From the NCBI GenBank assembly GCA_029844215.1, contig CM056728.1, positions 86,365,676 through 86,429,675 on the forward strand: a DNA stretch of 64,000 nt. The letters run 5' to 3'. Origin of the DNA: Przewalskia tangutica. Lineage: Eukaryota; Streptophyta; Magnoliopsida; Solanales; Solanaceae. Below, piece by piece: positions 45,961 through 57,788 of the stretch. The notes under the pieces were generated by a model. The model saw only the letters and a list, made by a program, of their open reading frames with translations. It was not told the origin of the DNA and did no database searches. The position numbers were made by a program, and so were the translations under genes. The first letter of the stretch is position 1. Each line of letters begins with the position of its first letter.

Positions 45961-47541
45961 TGTTACACCCGTAGTTCCGTGGTATGTATGTGAGGGCGTG
46001 CGTGCGAGAATCTGATAATATTGGAAGGGAAGAAAGATGTGATTTTTCGACGAAAAAGTTTCCGGTTTTTGTGAAGGAAAAAGGTTCGTTAATGGGAATT
46101 GGATTCCCAGATTTGGTATTTGGACTTCCTGGATTATATTAGAATTATGGAATTTTATTTCCGGAATTGGTCACGTGGGAACCACGGGAAAAATTTACGG
46201 TTTTGTGGGGCCCACTTTGTTTTAGAGATTTTTGGCATTTCGGATATTTTCGGAAGATGAAATATTTTGGACGAGTAGGGGGGCGACACGTGTCACTCCC
46301 TTAGGTGGCCAAGTGGGCCGAAATGGTGGGACAAGTGGCTAGACACTTGTCCCTTGGCCGAAATGGGCCAACATGTGGCAAGCCACTTGTCTTCTTCTTT
46401 GTGTAGCCATTTGGAGGGTGGGACCCACACACACATGTCCCAATCTAGACCACCCACTTGCTTTAATCTTGGCCATTGATTTTTCTATAAATACCCCTTG
46501 ATAGCAAGACTTATTTTTCATCCCACACTTAGTTTATTTTCAAGGCAAAAATTCTCCCTCCCTTGTTGTAGTGCTCTCGGCCTTGGGCTGTTTTTGGGAG
46601 CAAATGTTGTCCAAAAATTCTTAAAGTTATAAGTGTTCTTCCTTAGGGTGTTAGGAAGATTGTGTACCAAGAGTTGGAAAAGATTTCACACCCCTAGCCT
46701 TAGATATACCCCTTGGCCGAAACATTGCCAAATTTTAGCCTAAGTGTTCTTCACTTTTTTGAGTTGGATCTTGAAGAGGAGTTGGTTAGGAGCATCTAAG
46801 GGTCGCTTGTAGCGGATTGGAACGTAAGGAATTGGAGCTAAACGTTGCTCAGGATCGACTTATTAATCTTGGATAATTTTAGGCTTATCGAGGTAATGAT
46901 CTTAGTCCTTCTATTGTAATTGGATATTACATGTTGTAGTAGTTTAGAATTGAGTATAAGATATATGGAAGGATGTTTATAAAGAATTGAATTGTATTTA
47001 CATTGGACTGTATTCACAGTAGACTTGTAGTATTATTGTGGAGTTGAATTGTACACATGCGGTTAGACGTGTAACCCCCCCCCCCCCCCTTGGAGTTGTT
47101 GGCATGGTAGCGGGCCTTGATAGAGGAGGAGATTTATGTGGTTGCGGGAAAAAAGTGTCGAATTTTCCGTAGAATAAGGAACCTTGTACTTAGAATTGTT
47201 CTACGAAGAGATCTAGAGGTTGATAGACGTTTTGTGGCCTTTATAGGTTGAAGTACTACGAGTAGCGTATTCTACTCGAAGGGTGGAAAAGGCTAGCAGG
47301 GTTATAGTACTTTGGAGCGTTTTGCTAATTGTCGATAATCGTCACGAGGTATGTGAACCTCTTCCTATCTTTTCTAGCATGATTGTTGTGAACTATGTAG
47401 TACGGTAGACGTACGTGTGCTAAACAAATTTGGTTGGTTTAAAACATAAAGTATTATAACGGCTTTATGGGAAGTTTGTTATAACAACTTTATGTAGGTA
47501 AAGAAATGGTTTGTGGTTTTTAAAAGATAAGAGACTTGACT
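45961..47541 (+). repeat. Element G 3' LTR, left part
   Basis: Collinear with 40196-41770. It contains a run of 15 C at 47075-47089 where the 5' LTR has only CCCC. Conserved block 47331-47423. Cut by H after GACTTGACTT. Confidence 0.88.
46486..46492 (+). promoter_or_regulatory. LTR TATA box (element G 3' LTR)
   Basis: TCTATAAATACCCC, same context as in the 5' LTR. Confidence 0.5.
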
Positions 47542-48865
47542 TGTTACACCCCGTAGTTCCAGAGTATGTATGTGAGGACGTACGTACGAGAATACGACAG
47601 TAATTTTGGAAAGGAAGAAAGATGTGATTTTTCGACGGAAAAGTTTCCGGCTTTTGTGAAGGAAAAAGGTTCGTAATGGGAATTGGATTCCCGGATTCGG
47701 TATTCGGACTTTTTGGAATATTTGAGAATTATGGAATTTGTTTCTTTCCGGAATTGGTCACGTGGGGCCCACGGGAGAATTTACGGTTTTGTGGGGCCCA
47801 CTTTATTTTCGGATTTTTGGCATTACGGATATTTTCGGAAAATGAAATATTTTGGACCAATAGGAGGGCGACATGTGTCACCCCTAGGTGACACTTGGTG
47901 GACGATTTGATGGACATGTTTCACACGTTTTTGGCATGGAAAATGCCATAAACATTTGGTCAAAGTCTTGAAGATATTTTGTGTAGTAGATGGATAAGTG
48001 GGACCCACACACACATGGCTCAATCTAGACCTCACACTTGCTTTGATCTTGGCCATTGATTGGCCTATAAATACCCCCTTAGTGCAAGACTAAAATTCAT
48101 CCACACTTGAGATTTCCAAGCTTGAAATACTCCCTCCCCTTGTTATTGTTCTCGTCCATTGAGCCTCCCCCTTAACCAAACTTTGTCCAAAAATTCTTAA
48201 CCTCTTAAGTGTTCTTCCTTAGTGTATTAGGAAGATTAGTAGCCAAGAGTTAGAAAAGATTTCACACCTCTAGCCCCTAAATTACCCCTTGGCCGAGAGT
48301 TGCCACATTTAGAGCCTAAGTGTTCTTCACTTTTTGGAGATGAAGTGTTAAAAGAAGTTGTTTAGAAACTTCTAAGGGTTGCTTGGAGCGGGTTGGAGCG
48401 TAAGGAATTGGAGCTAAACGTTGCTCAGGATCGACATTTAATCTTGGATAATTTTGGGCTTATCGAGGTAATGATCTTAATCCCCCTATTGTAATTGGAA
48501 ATTACATGTTATAGTAATGTATAGTTGAGTATACTATATATAGAATTAATATTGGTAAGAATTGAACTGTATTTACATTGGGTATGTATTCTGATGAGAC
48601 TTGTAGTATTTTGTGGAGTAGAATTGAACACGTCCGGTTAGACGTGTAATCCCCTGGGAGTTGTTGGCCTGGTAGCGGGCCTGAGTAGAGGAGGAGATTT
48701 ATGTGGTTACGGGGAGAATAAGGAATCTTGTATTTAGAATATTCTACGAAGAGATCTAGAAGTTGATAGACGTTTTGTGGCCATTATAGGTTGAAGTACT
48801 ACGAGTAGCGTATTCTACATGAAGGGTGGAAAAGGCTAGCAAGGTTATAGTACTTGGAGCGTTTT
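47542..48865 (+). repeat. Element H 5' LTR, piece 1
   Basis: Starts TGTTACACCCCG and ends at GCGTTTT, where element I inserted. Very close to 62273-63598 of the 3' LTR, which differs by many small deletions at G or C pairs (for example CACCGTAGTTCGG for CACCCCGTAGTTCCAG). Confidence 0.9.
48066..48072 (+). promoter_or_regulatory. LTR TATA box (element H 5' LTR)
   Basis: CCTATAAATACCCCC. Transcription would now run into antisense element I. Confidence 0.58.
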
Positions 48866-49559
48866 TGTCACGACCCGAACCCGGGCCCGTGACTGGTGCC
48901 TTACCCCGGGCACCCTAGTGATACAACATCAGAGAAAAACCAGCGGAAATAAGAACTTAAACATACGATTAGGTATGGATCAAGATAAAAGAAAATAGGC
49001 CAACCAAAACGGTTGCCTTTCTGCAAGTATATATATATCGACATTTGAACAGTTACAATCCTTACAACCCTGCCCACAACAAGCACTGGACCTCTAAGAT
49101 TTTTACAACAGCTATGACGGGACAGGGCCCCGCCATACCCCTGAATGTACAAGAACCTACAGACTCAGGGTAACATACCAAAAGATAAGCCTCCGAAGGA
49201 ACGGAGCTTCCCAATACGTTGAAATGTGATCCTATAAGCGGGGATCGACAGCCGATGTACCTCTACCTGCGGCATGAGCGGCCCGAAGGAGGTCGATGCA
49301 ACAGTACCAAGTATGTGGCGAAAATCGTAAATGAAATCATAGCAGTCTATATAAAGCAGGAGACATGTATGATAACCAAACTACAGTCCACAATAAACAA
49401 GCAGTCATGTAAGTCAGGGACTCACGCCCTCAGAGTCATCACTCAAATATAATTATGGGTCTCACGCCCGCAACATCAATCATGCCCGTGGAATACCTTC
49501 CTCACCGCCGTGATCATGATATAATAACACCAAGTACATATGAACACCAAGTCCTACAC

Positions 49560-49830
49560 GATGCCAAAGCCGTACTAACAATACTATACAACCAAACCAC
49601 GAAGGCGACACGGGGCAAGTCTGAAGCCGACTACGGATACCAAGGCGTGTCCGTGGCGTGGTGGCCGAGCAATGCGAGGGCTAACTACCAGTACCAAGTC
49701 GTGTCACGAGACCGTCACTACACTGAGCGGGGCAAGTCACGAGGGCTAACTACCGGTACCAAGGCGAATCAGCCACGAGGCGGGGCAATCTGGCGACCAC
49801 CGGATACCAAGGCCGATCGGTAAAAACCTC
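49560..49830 (-). repeat. Degraded GTACTTGCCCCG-type array in element I 3' LTR
   Basis: Reverse-complement words CGGGGCAAGT with TACCAAGGC and GAGGGCTAACTACC recur about five times. It is related to the arrays of A and G but with different spacing. Confidence 0.65.
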
Positions 49831-51784
49831 ATGGAGAGCTAGTCCATGGAATAACACTATCAGCGAAAGCGAACCCTCATCATGGCGCGTACCCGTGGAC
49901 CGTCCATCGAGTCGAGATGCCCGTGGACTATCATAGTGGAAGCATACCCGTGGGCCACCCATCGTGTCAGTATGTCCAAAATGATCAAGAATAACACGAC
50001 CGGCCCTCCATTCGAGAGACGCGGTAACATAAGAATACAACACTTTGCACAACAAGGCTATCATACACAAACATAGGAAAGTTACACACAACTCAAGGTA
50101 CTTTTTATTTTATGCCAAGGTCCAGGTTTTAACCCCAAAGTACTACGTATGTTAAACTCTTTTTAAAGGATCCATTTCTTTTACAAAGGTCACCCGATAC
50201 CCGCAGTATAGAGTGACTAACATCTTTTAAGTAAACCAAAACAACTTCCATACTTTCCTTTTTAAAACCAAATTAAGGCAATACCATGCCTTCTTTTTAG
50301 ACCACAACACTTCTCCTTTTAAAGTCAAGTTACCACTTGTAAACCAATGATAAAACCATTCTTTCGTTTTCATAAAGTCGTTATAACTAACTTCACATAA
50401 AGCTGTTATAACACTTTATGTTTTAAACCAATGTTTTAAGACAAATTAATGCCTTTCTTTTAAACCAAAAACTCTTTAATTTCCTCAAGTCTCTTTTAGA
50501 AATCAAGCCCCTTACTTATTCTCATTTCCGAAATCAGTAAAACATTATTCTTTTAAAAACCAAGTACTCATTACTCACGAATGAGGTTTCACACTTTTAA
50601 CAAAATTCATATCAATTCAAATAAGTCAAGTCTCTTATCTTTTAAGATTAAGTCTCTTAACTTCTAAAATCAGTAAACCATTCTCCTTATCTCTCTTAAG
50701 ACGTTATACCTAACTTCCCATAAAGCTAGTATAACTCTTATGTTTTCAAAACCAAGTATTACTCTTCTTTCAAAAACGGTTCTTAAATCTTTTGAAATAC
50801 TTCAAGATTCTTATTATTCAGGCTTAAGTCAAAAGACATTGTCGTAACACTACATTCAGTTAACACACGTACGTCTACCGTACTATATATATTCCTTTAA
50901 AATATCATGCTCAAGAGTATAGGAAGAATCACATACCTCGCGACGATTATCGACTATTAGCAAATAGCTCCAAAGTACTGTAATCCTGCTAGCCTTTTCC
51001 ACCCTTCGAGTAGAATACGCTACTCGCAGTACTTCAACCTATAATGTTTATACAAGTCTATCAATGTCTAGACTACTCGGTAGAATAAATCTAGATACAA
51101 GATTCTTACGGAAAATTGGGCAGCACTTCCCTACCCGTCAAACTTCACAAGTCTACTGTAAATACAGTCCTATGTAAGTACAGTTCAATTCCCTTCTTAT
51201 ATACCTTCCTGGTATATAACTTATACTTAATTCTTATACTTCAACAGTATGTAAACTTAATTACAAAAGAAGGTCAAGCGTATTTACCTCGATAAGCCCA
51301 AAATTATCCAAGTTTAAATGTCGATCCTGAGCAACGTTTAGCTCCAACTCTGGGCGCTCCAACCCGCTCCAAACAACCCTTAGAAGTTCTACGCAACTTC
51401 TACTTAATACTTCAACTCGCTATGAAGATTTTCCTTAGGGTTTCGGTTTGGGACTAAAAGGACAAAAGGTAGTATTTCCGGGCTCTACGTATAGAGGTGA
51501 CTTTGGAATACTACAAGGTATACGGCTAGGGTATTTTGGGGATAACAACAATACTTGGAGAGTATTTCTCTACCAAAAAGGGGGGTATTATACGAGAACC
51601 ATACAAGGCAAGGGGGGGGGGTGTATTCTCGGCCAAGGGGTCTTTACTAGGGAGGGGGGACTCTCGGCCAAGGCCTCACAAAGGGGGAGGGGGGGGAGTT
51701 GGACGAGAGCTCACAAGAAGAGGGGGGAGGATTTTAGGACTTAGAACACATTTGGGATGAAGAAGTCTTCAACAAGGGAGGGGT

Positions 51785-51791
51785 ATTTATA
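51785..51791 (-). promoter_or_regulatory. LTR TATA box (element I 3' LTR)
   Basis: GGGTATTTATAGGCC on the plus strand. Confidence 0.5.
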
Positions 51792-52187
51792 GGCCAACCA
51801 ATGGCCAAGATGAAGCCAAGTGCAAGGCAAGAGTAAGGCCAAGATCAAGCCAAGTGCACCCTATCCTACTCCACAAAACATTGACCCATGTTTTAGGCCT
51901 TAAATCCATGCCAATCGTCCAAGGCAAAACGCCCCCTTGGCCGTCCACTTGAGGGTGACAAGTGTCACCCTCTCGTTGGCCCAAAAATGTTCTGTCGCTC
52001 GAAAAAATCCGCAAAAATTATAAATGACATAACCGGAATTTTCCCTTCGCAAGTTCTGTAAAACGTTTCGTCGAAAAACGATTCTTTACGGGGGTTGTGT
52101 ACAAATTTCGAATCTTGCCTAACTTTAAGGCTCAAACTTTTCTACGTACGCCCCCACGTACATACTCTGGAAATACGGGGTATAACA

Positions 52188-52221
52188 TTCTCCCCTCCTT
52201 AGAAACATTCGTCCCGAATGT
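52188..52221 (-). other. Polypurine tract and hairpin of element I
   Basis: TTCTCCCCTCCTTAG (52188-52202) beside the LTR, then ACATTCG-TCC-CGAATGT (52205-52221), both identical to element C. Confidence 0.82.
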
Positions 52222-53095
52222 TCCTTCTCAAGACGGATAGCGATAAAGTTCCTCTCGACTTAAACAAGTTGCCAAAGCCACACCTGGTCACAAAATAACA
52301 CACGCTCCAAAACTTAATCCAAGTCTACGAGGAATCACCTCTAACATCACAAAATCTTCCACCCTGGTCTAAAGGATACTCCCTTCGCATCTTCACTTTA
52401 CAACAAAATGATCTCTTATTCTGCTAACACACGTTCACTTCTTTCCTTACACGTAGTACTCTTTTTGATCACTTGAATTCTCCCAGTATACGTTCCATAC
52501 TTCAGTCATTACTTAAGTTCCCAAAATTTCTGGAGTCACTACCTCCAAACTTGGTCATCTTACTAACCTCAAACTCCTTTAAGGCCGTTCCCGGCCTTCA
52601 CGATCCGATTCTGGTCGAACATATCCACGAACTCATACGATGGTCACCTAAACTTGGGCCTAGCACCCTCGTGACCCTACCATCTGGCGGGACAACCCAG
52701 AACTGACCCCACCTAAATCCGGACTACGGGTTGACCCACACTACGCCCTCAACCCGACCTTCCGTCGCGCCAACTCTTGCTCCTCGATACGGAACAATCT
52801 TACTAAATTCACATCAGGAAAGCTACCACTTTCATTTTACACAACTCACGGAATTATCCCACAATACATTTATACGCAAACCAAGTATCTCGACAAAGAC
52901 TAATCGTAAAATCTTTTATTCAAGCCGGCCTTACATCTAAGGTCTCAACGGGTAATATTCTAAGGTCCATACCTTCCCTGTCCCCACACTCATTCTTTCG
53001 ACTATCCATGTCTCTAAACCATAATACACACAAAGCTATCTGTACATAGCACTCAACATACAAACATCGTATCACGCATGCAAAACTCTAGAGGG
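52222..53095 (-). other. Post-gag non-coding region of element I
   Basis: Corresponds to the block of G at 45131-45950. The GCGGGTCAACCCGC palindrome is reduced to ACGGGTTGACCC near 52727. No gene seen. Confidence 0.65.
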
Positions 53096-54310
53096 TTAAG
53101 GATATACCTGAAAAGATAGGCGGTTCAAAGGACCGCTAAAACTGGGAACTTCCGCGACCTCTGGTGGCCCGCCGTGTAAGAATATCTGCCTAGCTATGGA
53201 AGGTGAAGAACCATGGCCCGATCTCGTGATGCATGCTATCCTACCGGTGCTACCCACAGTGGTGGACAGTCTCTCGCCAGATGGCCACATTGGCCAAAGA
53301 ATAACAATCTCCCAAGTTAGTACGACACTCTCCCTTATGAAGTTTTCCACAACGCCACACCGAGACAAGGCGACCTCATCCGGCGAGTACTCCTCACGAA
53401 AATCTGAAACACAGGAGCCACGACTGCTCTGAATATCCCGAAGGTCCCGAAAGTGTGGAGGACCACTCATGCTTGGCGGAGTACATAACTAGTCTGCTCT
53501 TGAGGTGGTCCGCCTCGAAAGTTATCAAAGGACCTGCTGTTACGGCCTCTTCTGGCGATCTTGGTCATTCCGTCGACCTCTCCGCTCACATCCAAGTGCA
53601 TAAGCTGCGTGCGGGCAATGTCCATGCCCGGTGAAGAGCTACCGAACAAGCCTCTTCCATGTAGTCATCGAGCGGTGGCGTGGCGGTGCACTCGTCCTCC
53701 ATCACGGCTACTAACGGGGACATACCGAGCCAATGAGTCGAACTCCACATTGTACTCTGAGCGTCGCGCTCTGCCTCAACACCAAAAATATGTCGGCCCG
53801 AGCCCTCGCCGCGTGGAGGTAAGAAATGTGCAAGAAATGCCTCACGAGAACTTCGTTTCATACGGTGGAAGTGCATGCTCTCCCGGGACAGCTCGCGAAT
53901 CAAACCGATCATTGCGGTATCACGCGGTGATGCGAACCTAAGACCAGCGACTCGGTCTCGAAGCCTTGATCACTCTCATGATCCGTATGGCGTCGAATGA
54001 ACTCCTGCGGATCATCCTCGAGCCTCGACAGTAGAACTCGGCGGGCTCTGACTCAGAAAGTCCCGTAGCCTCAAACTATCCGATCTCGGGTGAACCACGG
54101 GTGCTACTGGAACTGCTGCGTCCAGCCTATCCTCATGTCTGGCCACGATCCTGGCCAGTAACTGGGCCATCTCTTTGTAACTCATCTCCTCTGCTCCGGT
54201 GTGGGGTGGAGGCTCAGTCTTGGCCCGGGCTGCACGCCGTACTCTCTGTATCTCACTAGCGACTCGCCATTGCCTTGCCCACTGGGCCGGGTTGCCTTGC
54301 GCGGAGGCAT
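53096..54310 (-). pseudogene. gag: Gag of element I, disrupted
   Basis: The family start codon is at 54310-54308 on the minus strand. The next residues, equivalent to PPRKATRA, run out of frame with the following open stretch (to 54012), which contains EEMSYKEMAQLLARIVARHED. The core is spread over two frames between 53912 and 53586 (AFLAHFLPP is recognisable), the linker with GMDIARTQ over 53649-53467, and the cysteine region lies at about 53400-53250 in a frame that destroys the knuckle. At least four frame changes. Many coincide with words that read CTG or CAG in element G. Confidence 0.78.
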
Positions 54311-54495
54311 AGCGTAACAACGAGATCGTCGGAGGGTCCAACTTACAACACGACTCTAAGGCACGATCTCATAATGAGAAAAAGGAAACTAATCCTAAAT
54401 GTCCTGCGACCTCACGATTATAGATGTGGTGCACAACACACCGATAATCAAGACTCTACTGAACACGGTGCGTAGACACTTTCAGAGGATTAAGC

Positions 54496-54508
54496 GCTCA
54501 CGATACCA
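54496..54508 (-). other. Primer-binding site of element I, altered
   Basis: GCTCACGATACCA on the plus strand where GCTCTGATACCA is expected: CTG has become CACG. The neighbouring AACTGCT reads AAGCGCT. Confidence 0.7.
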
Positions 54509-55189
54509 CTTTTGTCACGACCGAACCGGGCGTGGTAGTGCCTACCGGGCACCCTGGTGATACAACATCGAGAGAAAAACCAGTGAAATAAGAACTTAAA
54601 CATACGATTAGGTATGGATCAAGATAAAGAAAATAGGCCAACCAAAGCGGTTGCCTTTACGCAAGTATATATATATCGACATTTGAGCGATTACAATCCT
54701 TACAACCACACTTGCGATTACTCTGCACCTCTAAGATTTTTACAACGGCTATGACGGGACGGGGCCCGCCATACCCACAGATGTACAAGAACCTCTGGAC
54801 TCGGGGTAAAATACCAAAAGATAAGCCTCGAAGGCGGAGCTTCAATCTGTTGAAATGTGATCCTATAAGCGGGGATCGGCGGTAGATGTACCTCACTGCG
54901 GCGTGACGCGGCCCGAAGGAGGTCGATAACAGTACAGTATGTGGCGAAAATCAGTAAATGAAATCATAGCAGTTTATATAAAGCAGGAGACATGTATGAT
55001 AACCAAACTACAGTCCACAATAAACAAGCAGTCATGTAAGTCAGGGACTCACGCCCTCAGAGTCATCACTCAAATATAATTATGGGTCTCACGCGCAACA
55101 TCAATCATGCCCGTGGAATACCTTCCTCACTGCCGGCAGTCTATGATATAATAACACCAAGGAGTACATATGAACACCAAGTCCTACAT

Positions 55190-55445
55190 GATGCCAAAGC
55201 CGTACTAACAATACTATACAACCAAACCACGAAGGCGACACGCGGCAAGTCTGGCCGACTACGGATACCAAAGCCGTGTCACGTGGTGGCCGAAGCAATC
55301 ACGAGGGCTAACTACCGGTACCAAGGCGTGTCACGAGACCGTCACTACACTGAGCGGGGCAAGTGCGAGGGCTAACTACGGTACGAGGCGAATCAGCCAC
55401 GAGGCGGGGCAAGTCTGGCCGACCACGGATACCAAGGCGATCGGT
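55190..55445 (-). repeat. Degraded array in element I 5' LTR
   Basis: Partner of 49560-49830, with a different set of 1-3 bp changes. Confidence 0.65.
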
Positions 55446-57384
55446 AAAAACCTCATGGAGAGCTAGTCCATGGAATAACACTATCAACGAAGCGAACCCT
55501 CATCATGGCGCGCATGCGTGGACCGTCCATCAGTCGATATGCCCGTGGACTATCATAGTGGAAGCATACCCGTGGGCCACCCATCGTGTCGATATGTCCA
55601 AAATGATCAAGAATAACACGACCGCCCTCCATTCGAGAGAGCGGTAACATAAGAATACAACACTTTGCACAACAAGGCTATCATACACAAACATAGGAAA
55701 GTTACACCTGACTCAAGGTACTTTTTATTTTATGCCAAGGTCCAGGTTTTAACCCCAAAGTACTACGTATGTTAAACTCTTTTTAAAGGATCCATTTCTT
55801 TTACAAAGGTCACCCGATACCCGCAGTATAGAGTGACTAACATCTTTTAAGTAAACCAAAACAACTTCCATACTTTCCTTTTTAAAACCAAATTAAGGCA
55901 ATACCATGCCTTCTTTTTAGACCAAAACACTTCTCCTTTTAAAGTCAAGTTACCACTTTTAAACCAATGATAAAACCATTCTTTCGTTTTCATAAAGTCG
56001 TTATAACTTACTTTCCATAAAGCTGTTATAACACTTCATGTTTTAAACCAATGTTTTAAGACAAATTAATGCCTTTCTTTTAAACCAAAAACTCTTTAAT
56101 TTCCTCAAGTCTCTTTTAGAAATCAAGCCCCTTACTTATTCTCATTTCCGAAATCAGTAAAACATTATTCTTTTAAAAACCAAGTACTCATTACTCACGA
56201 ATGAGGTTTCACACTTTTAACAAAATTCATATCAATTCAAATAAGTCAAGTCTCTTATCTTTTAAGATTAAGTCTCTTAACTTCTAAAATCAGTAAACCA
56301 TTCTCCTTATCTCTCTTAAGACGTTATACCTAACTTCCCATAAAGCTAGTATAACTCTTATGTTTTCAAAACCAAGTATTACTCTTCTTTCAAAAACGGT
56401 TCTTAAATCTTTTGAAATACTTCAAGATTCTTATTATTGGGCTTAAGTCAAAAGACATTGCCGTAACACTACATTCAGTTAACACACGTACGTCTACCGT
56501 ACTATATATATTCCTTTAAAATATCATGCTCAAGAGTATAGGAAGAATCACATACCTCGCGACGATTATCGACTATTAGCAAATAGCTCCAAATCTGTAA
56601 TCTGCTAGCCTTTTCCACCTTCGAGTAGAATCGCTACTCGCGATCTTGACCTATAATGGTTATACAAGTCTATCAATATCTAGACTACTCGGTAGAATAA
56701 ATCTAGATACAAGATTCTTCTACGGAAAATTGGCGTGACTTCCACTGCAGTCAAACTTCACAAGTCTCAGTAAATACGGTCCTATGTAAATCTGAGTTCA
56801 ATTCCCTTCTTATATACCTTCCTGGTATATAACTTATACTTAATTCTTATACTTCAACAGTATGTAAACTTTATTACAAAAGAAGGTCAAGCGTATTTAC
56901 CTCGATAAGCCCAAAATTATCCAAGTTTAAATGTCGATCCTGAGCAACGTTTAGCTCCAACTCTGGGCGCTCCAACCCGCTCCAAACAACCCTTAGAAGT
57001 TCTACGCAACTTCTACTTAATACTTCAACTCGCTATGAAGATTTTCCTTAGGGTTTCGGTTTGGGACTAAAAGGACAAAAGGTAGTATTTCCGGGCTCTA
57101 CGTATAGAGGTGACTTTGGAATACTACAAGGTATACGGCTAGGGTATTTTGGGGATAACAACAATACTTGGAGAGTATTTCTCTACCAAAAAGGGGTATT
57201 ATACGAGAACAATACTCAAGAGAGGGGGGGTGTATTCTCGGCCAAGGGGCCTTTACTAGGGAGGGGGAACTCTCGGCGAGGCCTCATGAGGGGAGGGGAG
57301 TTGGGCGAGCTCACAAGAAGAGGGGGGAGGATTTTTGGACTTAGAACACATTTGGGATGAAGAAGTCTTCAACAAGGGAGGGGT

Positions 57385-57391
57385 ATTTATA
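57385..57391 (-). promoter_or_regulatory. LTR TATA box (element I 5' LTR)
   Basis: GGGTATTTATAGGCC on the plus strand; the promoter that would drive I's gag leftward. Confidence 0.58.
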
Positions 57392-57788
57392 GGCCAACCA
57401 ATGGCCAAGATGAAGCCAAGTGCAAGGCAAGTGTAAGGCCAAGATCAAGCCAAGTGCACCCTATCCTACTCCACAAAACATTGACCCATGTTTTAGGCCT
57501 TAAATCCATGCCAATCGTCCAAGGCAAAACGCCCCCCTTGGCCGTCCACTTGAGGGTGACAAGTGTCACCCTCTCGTTGGCCCAAAAATGTTCCGTCGCT
57601 CGGAAAAATCCGCAAAAATTATAAATGACATAGCCGGAATTTTCCCTTCGCAAGTTCTGTAAAACGTTTCGTCGAAAAACGATTCTTTACGGGGGTTGTG
57701 TACAAATTTCGAATCTTGCCTAACTTTAAGGCTCAAACTTTTCTACGTACGCCCCCACGTACATACTCTGGAAATACGGGGTATAACA

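Larger units (their letters stand above)
40196..47541 (+). mobile_element. Element G (subtype 1), interrupted in its 3' LTR
   Basis: 5' LTR 40196-43746, PBS 43751-43762, interior to 45960, 3' LTR from 45961, cut at 47541 by element H and continuing beyond the window. It sits in LTR F after ACAAC. Its interior is about 2.2 kb, gag plus non-coding sequence. It has the best preserved gag core in the window. Confidence 0.9.
48866..52187 (-). repeat. Element I 3' LTR
   Basis: Collinear with 54513-57788. Array slot at 49560-49830; conserved block at about 50866-50953. Confidence 0.9.
48866..57788 (-). mobile_element. Complete gag-only element I (subtype 2, minus strand)
   Basis: Bounded by TGTCACGACCC at 48866 and GGTATAACA at 57788 with perfect duplications GTTTT at 48861-48865 and 57789-57793. 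Minus-strand order: 5' LTR 54513-57788, PBS, gag pseudogene, non-coding block, PPT 52188-52202, 3' LTR 48866-52187. LTRs of 3276 and 3322 bp against an interior of 2325 bp. Over long AT-rich stretches the LTRs look identical, suggesting a young insertion. Confidence 0.92.
54513..57788 (-). repeat. Element I 5' LTR
   Basis: 3276 bp. The LTR end (54513-54560) is itself altered (GACCGAACCGGGCG for GACCCGAACCCGGGCC). Array slot 55190-55445; conserved block about 56476-56575. Confidence 0.9.
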
